Source of the DNA: Candidatus Coatesiibacteriota bacterium
GTDB taxonomy: Bacteria; JAFGND01
Assembly: GCA_016927185.1 (NCBI GenBank)
Contig: JAFGND010000050.1
Coordinates: 1-30,934 of the forward strand
Direction: 5' to 3'
Length of the DNA stretch: 30,934 nucleotides
In this document: one piece after another, positions 24,745 to 30,934 of the stretch
Layout: every line of letters starts with the position of its first letter
How positions within the stretch are numbered: the stretch's first letter is position 1
Program-made: the position numbers and the translations under genes
The notes under the pieces: generated by a model
Database searches by the model: none
Seen by the model: the letters and a program-made list of their open reading frames with translations, nothing else
What the model was told of the DNA's origin: nothing

Positions 24745-25909
24745 CCTTCTTTTCAGGTGCTTTCATATAAAGATTAATCTTCTCGGCAGGATCTTCTTTT
24801 TTAATAGGTTCTGCTTTCTTCCAGTGCTCTATTTGTATCATGTCTTTCAGATATTCCTTCAATTTGTCCTGAATAACCTTGTCATTATCTTCAGTAAGCA
24901 AATCCAGAAAGAGATCAAGCTTCTGATAATAAAGCATATGCTCTCGTAGAACATCAATCGCAGCAAGCTTGACAAGCTGATTGCTGTTTCTTGTGTATTG
25001 CTTGATAATAGAAACAGACAAGGTATCAATAGCCATTCCTATGAATCTGATAGCTTTTGCTTGTGATTCAGGTTTCGTGGAATCAGGTAGTACTTTTTTT
25101 GCAATATCTACAAGCGGAAGTTTGTTTTTAGACTCTTTGAGTATGGCAAAAGCTACTCTATAAACAAGAGGATCATTGTCATTCAGGTAAATTTCAAGAA
25201 GCGCAGGATCATAATTCTCTCTGTTTTTATGAATAACATCAGCAATCCTGTAAACCCCTATTATTTCCTTGTCTTTCTCTTTTTCCATGAATTTTTGTAC
25301 AGTATGCCAAGCTTCTTCCTTTGGATCTTTTGCCAATCCAATTAGTGAATATGCTTTTATCTCAGGTTCGCTATCTTTCAAACCGCTATACAAAGCCTTC
25401 CTGAGATTTTCATCAAAAGGTGATTTTCTGTATAATACCTGGTAACTTCCAAGTCTTATTCTTGCATTTTCAGCATTAGTTGTCTTGATAAGCAGTGGGA
25501 TTGTTTCCTTACCCTGTCTTGACAATATTTCAATTACATATCCATATTTAGTAATCCTGTCAGTATCAAGGCTTTTTATGAGGAAAGGAACTGCATTGAC
25601 ACCATATTCTACAAGAGTCTGTTTCACTGCATCTCTTATTGAATCTATTTCAGTCTTTACAAGCAAAGCTACCAATTGAGGAACTCCTTCTTCAGGTTGA
25701 AGTTTACCAAGAAACCTTATATAAGTCACTCTTGTTGCTATGCTATATTCATCTTCTATTATTGCATTAAGAAGCAAAGGAGTTGAAATATCAGCATGTT
25801 TCAGCAATACTCTCTCTGCTTCCTCTTTTGTTGCTGTATCAGTTGAAGTAAGTTTAAGCATTGCAGTATCCACGGTCATTTCATAACAGGAAATCAGAGT
25901 CAGGATCAC
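24737..25909 (-). CDS. HEAT-repeat lipoprotein, start codon unresolved
   Basis: About 390 residues of helical HEAT/PBS-like repeats (for example AVKQTLVEYGVNAVPFLIKSL, ARIRLGSYQVL, SQAKAIRFIG) that would act as a protein-binding scaffold. Coordinates here use a GTG at 25909 that overlaps the upstream stop (GTGA). However, the frame directly before it reads KIAFFAVILTLISC, a textbook lipoprotein signal that needs initiation further upstream. No ATG, GTG or TTG exists there except an ATG at 26080, which would overlap the upstream gene by 175 bases and add an unlikely N-terminus. Rare ATA (25933) or ATT (25924) starts would give an ideal signal peptide. The C-terminal tail is Lys/Pro-rich. Confidence 0.7.
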   Translation of the reverse strand: MILTLISCYEMTVDTAMLKLTSTDTATKEEAERVLLKHADISTPLLLNAIIEDEYSIATRVTYIRFLGKLQPEEGVPQLVALLVKTEIDSIRDAVKQTLVEYGVNAVPFLIKSLDTDRITKYGYVIEILSRQGKETIPLLIKTTNAENARIRLGSYQVLYRKSPFDENLRKALYSGLKDSEPEIKAYSLIGLAKDPKEEAWHTVQKFMEKEKDKEIIGVYRIADVIHKNRENYDPALLEIYLNDNDPLVYRVAFAILKESKNKLPLVDIAKKVLPDSTKPESQAKAIRFIGMAIDTLSVSIIKQYTRNSNQLVKLAAIDVLREHMLYYQKLDLFLDLLTEDNDKVIQDKLKEYLKDMIQIEHWKKAEPIKKEDPAEKINLYMKAPEKKVK

Positions 25910-27267
25910 TGCAAAAAATGCAATTTTATATATTTGAGTAGATTTCCTCTTCTGTTCTTTAAAGGAAATTTCTCTACATAGCTGAGAAGATCCTGAAGTA
26001 TTATCTGCATCATCGGACCTTTTTCTATCCCCAATTTCAATAAATCCCTTCCATTTACTGCCAGATCTCTCAAATGGCATTTTCTTTCCTCCTTTTCAAT
26101 TTCCATTATAAATTCAATTAAATGCCTCGTTTCCTGCCTGATAGTATTGCTCTTATCAATTGCTTTTTCATCAGCAACCTTTAGAATGACGAATTGCTTC
26201 AAACTAGCTGGAAAAAGCCTCTCTCTAAGCCTTTTAATTGCGTTCAATTTCACATCAGGATTGATGTTAAACATATGCTCTCTTATTAAATTTGAAGCAG
26301 TTCTTGCATGAAGTGCTGAAAATCCAAGTTCCTTTAATCTTGAATATGCAAGTTTGGCTCCCATCTGATCATGCCCATAGAATATATAATCCTGCCTATC
26401 TTCATCGAATGATTTCGTTTCTGTCTTTGCTGCATCGTGTAATAGTGCAACAATTCTCAAGAAAGGCATTTTATATGAAATTCCCATAGCTGACTTTAAA
26501 GAATGTTCAGCTATATCATCCTCATGAAATGCATTCTGAGAAACTCCAATTGAGAGATGCAATTCCGGGATAAGATTTTCAAGAATCCCTGTTTGCTTAA
26601 GGAGTTCCCATGTTTTTCGAAGATCAGGTGATGAAAACATGAACAGTAACTCCCTTCTTAATAAAGTCTTTTCAATAGTCTTTATTTTAAATGAAGCTTC
26701 CATCATCAGTTTCATTAAGTCTTCGCTAAAAGACAGTCCAAGATTAGATGCATATGAAATCCCTCTTAGAATGGCAACTGGGTTTTCAAGAAAAGGATTA
26801 GTTTTACAACCTGGGAAAGTTTCCAGAAATCCTCTTCTTGCAGAATCCAGAGAATCAAAGGGATCATGAAGTCTTTTTCGGTATATATCAATACTCAGAT
26901 TTTCTATTGTGAATACTGCTTTTCTTAATCTTTTATTGAGTGAGCATCTTCTATCAATAAATTGAATTCCGCTTCTTATAAGCATCTGAAAATCCATGCT
27001 TCTTTTGGTTTCAGTATATTCTTTGGGAATTACTACTGAATGCATGTAATGATTTGTTTTTTTATGCCTTCTTGGGATAAGAAAGATGAAGGATGGAAAT
27101 GTTCCTCTGAAAAGCAAAGTCCTGTCTTCATGCAATATATCCTTTATCCCGAATTTTTCAGCATCATTCAATAAGCCTATACAAGCAATTCCTGACATAA
27201 ACAAGCTTTCATTAGGAAAACCGAACAAAATCCTCTTTATGAAATTTGGTATAATTACTTTCTGCAT
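25906..27267 (-). CDS. CCA-adding enzyme/poly(A) polymerase relative with HD domain, catalytic head degenerate
   Basis: A 453-residue protein shaped like bacterial HD-type tRNA nucleotidyltransferases. It keeps FTIENLSIDI (family FTINALAYD), NPVAILRGISYASNLGLSF (DPxRxLRAxRFA), the LIPEL turn and a C-terminal HD phosphohydrolase domain (LLHDAAK, FYGHDQMGA, IREHM). The nucleotidyl-transfer head is ruined: LFMSGIACIGLLND stands where VGGxVRDxLLG should be, and no DxD follows. So CCA addition is unlikely, while HD-domain hydrolysis may remain. The ATG at 27267, with AGGAAA upstream and one base after the DHH gene stop, is preferred to a TTG at 27282. The window's tRNAs lack encoded CCA, so a working CCA enzyme must lie elsewhere. 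Confidence 0.78.
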   Translation of the reverse strand: MQKVIIPNFIKRILFGFPNESLFMSGIACIGLLNDAEKFGIKDILHEDRTLLFRGTFPSFIFLIPRRHKKTNHYMHSVVIPKEYTETKRSMDFQMLIRSGIQFIDRRCSLNKRLRKAVFTIENLSIDIYRKRLHDPFDSLDSARRGFLETFPGCKTNPFLENPVAILRGISYASNLGLSFSEDLMKLMMEASFKIKTIEKTLLRRELLFMFSSPDLRKTWELLKQTGILENLIPELHLSIGVSQNAFHEDDIAEHSLKSAMGISYKMPFLRIVALLHDAAKTETKSFDEDRQDYIFYGHDQMGAKLAYSRLKELGFSALHARTASNLIREHMFNINPDVKLNAIKRLRERLFPASLKQFVILKVADEKAIDKSNTIRQETRHLIEFIMEIEKEERKCHLRDLAVNGRDLLKLGIEKGPMMQIILQDLLSYVEKFPLKNRRGNLLKYIKLHFLQ

Positions 27268-27268
27268 T

Positions 27269-28711
27269 CTAGTTTCCTGCAAATATCAATCCATCTCCAT
27301 GAAAGAACACCTCAATGAAGCCTTGTCTTTCAAGATTGTTCTCTATTTCAATCCTTTTTTCTTCAAATCCTTTTACTTCCCGGAATACTTTTTCAATATA
27401 ATTACCTTTCATTATCCTTATGTAAGGTACTGGGTTTGAATTTCCATATGGCATGGAACAGACAAAGGAAGGTTTAATCTCAAGATATTCCTCTGGAGAC
27501 AGAATATATTCCGGCTCATTTCTGCTTGATTCGGGTATTTCCTTTTCAATTAGAATCTGATCACATACTTCCTTGAAATCCTTCTTCAAATTGTCTTTTA
27601 GAGAAAAACCAGCAGCATTCAAATGCCCACCATAGGAAGAGAAATGATCCCTGAACAATTCAAGAAAATCCGTGCAAGAAAAACCAGGCAAGCTCCTTAT
27701 TTCTCCCCTACCCTGCTTTCCAATAACAATAGATAATTTCCCATGCTTCCTGAGTAATCTGCTTGCAACAAGTCCCACTTTTTCAACTTCAAGTAACTCA
27801 AAGTCACCAATTATATAATTATCATGAATTTCAGCTATAGACATTATCTTCTCTATTTCTGTTTCCTGATCTTCTAATCCTTTTACTGCCATCGATATAA
27901 ATGAAAAATTATCAACAGGATTTTTAAGAAGATCGTATCCATAGTGTTTACCATCTGTTCCCCTTAGAAAATTGATTATTCTGATTGTTTGATACCATTT
28001 TTCTTGGAGGAGATTTTCCTCCAGTGCATTCCATATAATCGAATATATCTTTGGAAACAACAGGAAGCCATGATAAAGAATGCTTCTTGCAAGTCCAAGG
28101 TGTGGAATATAATCAGATTGAGTTCCCATTGCAGCCAGACATAGAATTTTCTCATAAAATGCTGGATTACAGATTGGTGCAACAATTATATAACACAATG
28201 CAGCTGCGCATTGGTTTTTCAGATAAAAATGCCCTTCAATCTGGGGATTATACAAAATATTCGCTTCTGGCAACTCCCTTCCTGGCATGTGATGATCTAT
28301 GAGTATTACAGAAATTCCTTTATTCCTTGCATAAGATATTCCATCAATAGATTTCAAGGCATTATCTGCTATTATCAATCTGGATATGCCTTGTGAAATC
28401 AGCAAATCAGCAATTTCTCTAGAAAAACCATAATTTACTTGCCTTCTGTCAGGTATATAAACCAGGCTTTTATCAAAAAAACATCTAAGAATCTCTGCTG
28501 AACAAATCCCATCCCCATCGTCATGAGTGAATATGCCTATTCTTTCACCACTATCTTTCCATTTCATAAGCTCATAACGTATTTCATACAGTTCATCTTT
28601 TAGCTCTTTGAAAAAAACTGTTGGAAATGGAGGGACAAGGACTTCTCTTCTGTTTTCTTTTTCCATATAGCCATACCTGCAGATTATTAAAAAATGAGCA
28701 AGTAAAACCAT
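27269..28711 (-). CDS. DHH-family phosphoesterase (RecJ/NrnA-like)
   Basis: A 480-residue DHH/DHHA1 protein. Metal motifs are in order: THDDGDG (motif I), IIADNA (II), IDHHMPG (III) and the Asp in GTQSDYIP (IV); the DHHA1 domain has SSYGGHLNAAGFSL. Such enzymes are Mn-dependent nucleases or phosphodiesterases acting on single-stranded DNA, short RNAs or cyclic dinucleotides; the sequence does not choose among them. The C-terminal 120 residues resemble the extra domain of RecJ-type proteins. Two starts are possible: ATG at 28711, which adds a hydrophobic 15-residue lead, and ATG at 28666 (MEKENRRE), which looks more natural. It begins a three-gene minus-strand operon with the CCA relative and the HEAT lipoprotein. 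Confidence 0.85.
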   Translation of the reverse strand: MVLLAHFLIICRYGYMEKENRREVLVPPFPTVFFKELKDELYEIRYELMKWKDSGERIGIFTHDDGDGICSAEILRCFFDKSLVYIPDRRQVNYGFSREIADLLISQGISRLIIADNALKSIDGISYARNKGISVILIDHHMPGRELPEANILYNPQIEGHFYLKNQCAAALCYIIVAPICNPAFYEKILCLAAMGTQSDYIPHLGLARSILYHGFLLFPKIYSIIWNALEENLLQEKWYQTIRIINFLRGTDGKHYGYDLLKNPVDNFSFISMAVKGLEDQETEIEKIMSIAEIHDNYIIGDFELLEVEKVGLVASRLLRKHGKLSIVIGKQGRGEIRSLPGFSCTDFLELFRDHFSSYGGHLNAAGFSLKDNLKKDFKEVCDQILIEKEIPESSRNEPEYILSPEEYLEIKPSFVCSMPYGNSNPVPYIRIMKGNYIEKVFREVKGFEEKRIEIENNLERQGFIEVFFHGDGLIFAGN

Positions 28712-28770
28712 CCTTTATTAAGGGAAATACTTATCTTGACATAATATTGAATGATTTATTCAAGTAGATT

Positions 28771-30934
28771 ATGGCCAGATATAACAACTTTCTTCTGGAA
28801 AAAATGTCCTTTTATACTCAAAAAACTGCAGATTATCTTGAAAAGTATTTAAAAAAGCATGCTGGGAATGAATTCCATGACAGTATTTCGTTCTATCTAC
28901 AAGATACCATGAAAAATGTTGAAATAACTTCCAAAGAATTCATAGATAATCTTTCACAGGCTATTATATATATAGAATTAGACAGGTATCTTAATAAACC
29001 GGAAACTGATGAATTTGAACAGGGAAGCCTTCGCATTTTTTCCAGAAGTAAATATCCAGCTGGATTATGCAGACTACTTGATGCTTTCAAAGAAGAAATC
29101 AAGGAATGCAAATCAATGGAAATCGCTTATGATCAATTCTTATATGAGAAATTACTTGAAAAACTCTCTTCCTGCAAAAGAAAGAAAAGAGGAGTATATT
29201 TCACTCCTCATCAGGTGATCAGATACATTATAAAGGGAATCGATTATCTGTTGATAAATGAACTAGATATTAAGGAAGGACTAGCTGACTGCAGAAATCT
29301 ATTTTTTGATTTTGCAGCAGGAACAGGCAGCTTCCTTTCTGAGTTGGTTGGAAAATTGAAGAACAGGAATGTTTCAAGAGTTAATTTCATTGCATATGAA
29401 TCAATGCCAGCTTCTTTTTTTATTTCTGTTTATGAAATCAGTAAACTCTTGATAGATATGCAAACAGGTGAAGGATCAGGAATATATCTGAAAGATACAC
29501 TTGATGGAAAAAAAGAGAGGCTAAATCCTTTGAGAGATGATATACTGATTATTCTTGGTAATCCACCATATAATAACAAGTCAAAAAACCGCAATGAATG
29601 GATAAACAATCTGATTAAAGATTACAAACCTGATACTGAGAAGAAAATCAATCTCGATGATGATTATGTAAAATTCATAAGTTATATTCAATTCTGCATG
29701 AACAAGGCAAAGACAGGAATTGCCGGAATAGTTGTTAACAACACTTTTCTGTCTGGTGTCACTTTCAAGAAGATGAGAAAGCAACTCGCCCATTTTTATG
29801 ATACAATCTACATAATGAATCTGAAAGGAAATAACAGAAGCTTTAGAAATGCTAATGATGAGAATATATTCAATATAAAGTCAGGAGTTTGTATCGCTTT
29901 CTTCATAAAGAGCAAAAGCAACAAGAAGGGATTGTTTTATTCAGAACTTACCGGAGCAAGACAAAGTAAACTGGACTTTCTTGAAAACCATGGAATAGAA
30001 AATACAAAATGGGTTAAATTGAAGATTTCAAGACAATGTGAGAAAAAAATGGGCGAGAAAAACACTTTTGCAATCAATTCCTTCACATCCTTGTCAAAAC
30101 CCAGCATTATATCAGAATACAGTAAATATGATGCACTGGATAGCATTTTTAAAACTTATTGCAGTGGCATCCAGACTAAAAGAGATGCAATCGCGATACA
30201 ATATGAAAAAGAATCTCTTGTAAAAGTACTCATTGATATAATGAAATATGAAAGATCAGATTTTGCTTCAAGATACATACTGCCTCCAGATGGAAGAGAC
30301 TGGAAATACTCGTCAGTAAGGGAAAATCTCCTGAAAACAAATATAAGGAAAGACTTAATAACTATGGTATCATATAGACCTTTTGATTTCAGATATACTT
30401 ATCTTGAATCGAACTCTAAGAGATTTGTCGCTTATCCCAGATATAATGTAATGAAAAATTTCAAAAATAAGGATAATATTGGACTGGTATTCACAAGAAC
30501 ATTCTACGAAGCAGATGAATACAATTCAATATTTGTTTCAAAACATCCTGTAGATGGTGGATTTTTCTCAACATGGAGTTTTATTGCACCTCTTTTCATT
30601 ATTGACAATTCAACTAAATCTTCAAACATAAATGAGAATTTCAAAAACAGGTTAAACAAAGAATTCAAAAATGAGATAAATGATTATGAAATTTTTTCAT
30701 ATATTTATGCTATTCTTCATTCAAACAGATTCAGAAAGAAATTCTCTACACTTCTAAATCTATCATTTCCGAGAGTTTATTTCACCGAAGATTTTCACTT
30801 GTTCAAAGAAATCTCTTTGCAGGGATCATCTTTACTAAACAGTCACTTGTCAGAGAGTATAAAAAAGGAAAGCATAATAAGCCTGAATGGGGATTCAAAT
30901 TGCATATCTTTAGTAAGATACTGCAACAAGAAGC
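28771..30934 (+). CDS. Type ISP-like N6-adenine DNA methyltransferase, 3' end beyond the window
   Basis: An open frame of 721 codons that runs off the right edge. After a helical coupler-like N-terminus it has GVYFTPHQVIRYI, methyltransferase motif I FDFAAGTGSFL and motif IV NPPYNNKS, the N6-adenine type. Then come the Type ISP features YRPFDFRYTY and AILHSNRFRKKFSTLLNLSFPR with LFKEISLQGSSLLNSHL. In Type ISP enzymes these follow an N-terminal Mrr nuclease and helicase of about 700 residues; here neither is present and the protein starts at the coupler. It may be a lone methylase or the modification part of a defence system continuing to the right. A TTGACA lies at 28736-28741. Translated directly from the sequence; no stop to base 30934. 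Confidence 0.85.
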   Translation, partial: MARYNNFLLEKMSFYTQKTADYLEKYLKKHAGNEFHDSISFYLQDTMKNVEITSKEFIDNLSQAIIYIELDRYLNKPETDEFEQGSLRIFSRSKYPAGLCRLLDAFKEEIKECKSMEIAYDQFLYEKLLEKLSSCKRKKRGVYFTPHQVIRYIIKGIDYLLINELDIKEGLADCRNLFFDFAAGTGSFLSELVGKLKNRNVSRVNFIAYESMPASFFISVYEISKLLIDMQTGEGSGIYLKDTLDGKKERLNPLRDDILIILGNPPYNNKSKNRNEWINNLIKDYKPDTEKKINLDDDYVKFISYIQFCMNKAKTGIAGIVVNNTFLSGVTFKKMRKQLAHFYDTIYIMNLKGNNRSFRNANDENIFNIKSGVCIAFFIKSKSNKKGLFYSELTGARQSKLDFLENHGIENTKWVKLKISRQCEKKMGEKNTFAINSFTSLSKPSIISEYSKYDALDSIFKTYCSGIQTKRDAIAIQYEKESLVKVLIDIMKYERSDFASRYILPPDGRDWKYSSVRENLLKTNIRKDLITMVSYRPFDFRYTYLESNSKRFVAYPRYNVMKNFKNKDNIGLVFTRTFYEADEYNSIFVSKHPVDGGFFSTWSFIAPLFIIDNSTKSSNINENFKNRLNKEFKNEINDYEIFSYIYAILHSNRFRKKFSTLLNLSFPRVYFTEDFHLFKEISLQGSSLLNSHLSESIKKESIISLNGDSNCISLVRYCNKK

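Overview
The window is 30.9 kb of AT-rich bacterial chromosome. Genes are tightly packed, often overlapping by 1-20 bases, and arginine is mostly AGA/AGG. Several lipoprotein signals, a glycosyltransferase family 9 (heptosyltransferase-like) enzyme, HtrA and a YkuD transpeptidase suggest a diderm. The low similarity of even core proteins to model versions suggests a little-studied lineage. I cannot name a taxon. The three tRNA genes do not encode CCA.

Layout: (1) 137-2870: a cell-wall amidase convergent with a thiD-radical SAM pair. (2) 2871-3837: the only long non-coding stretch. It holds a broken ORF, a cluster of three palindromic operator-like sites, a 10-bp-period tandem array and a strong sigma70-type promoter. 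(3) 3838-10906: tRNA-Leu(UAG), tig, clpP, clpX, lon and a polyprenyl-phosphate sugar transferase, all on the plus strand with minimal spacing: a proteostasis operon. (4) 15912-10903, minus strand: YkuD lipoprotein, tRNA-Phe, tRNA-Leu(CAA), HtrA lipoprotein, a short sigma70-family factor, a SelA-like protein without its PLP lysine, and a GNAT acetyltransferase. (5) 16022-18887: a membrane protein, a zinc-ribbon Ser/Thr kinase and a coiled-coil lipoprotein, ending in a clear terminator. (6) 18923-24744: GT9 glycosyltransferase, MocA-like transferase, XdhC, a fused 2Fe-2S/molybdenum hydroxylase, RidA and a zinc-ribbon/cupin protein: a molybdenum hydroxylase operon. (7) 28711-24737, minus strand: DHH phosphoesterase, a CCA-adding-enzyme relative with a ruined catalytic head, and a HEAT-repeat lipoprotein without a normal start codon. 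(8) 28771-end: a Type ISP-like N6-adenine DNA methyltransferase without nuclease or helicase, cut by the window edge.

The main theme is enzymes whose fold is kept while a catalytic residue is lost: ClpP (triad Asp replaced by Tyr), the SelA-like protein (PLP Lys absent) and the CCA-adding-enzyme relative (GG..RD and DxD absent). Two of these families act on tRNA. The best candidates for something undescribed are the HtrA-sigma-pseudoSelA-GNAT operon and a shared 18-bp palindrome, ATACCCCANNTGRGGYAT-like. The palindrome occurs three times near 3.2 kb and twice inside the pseudo-SelA gene.
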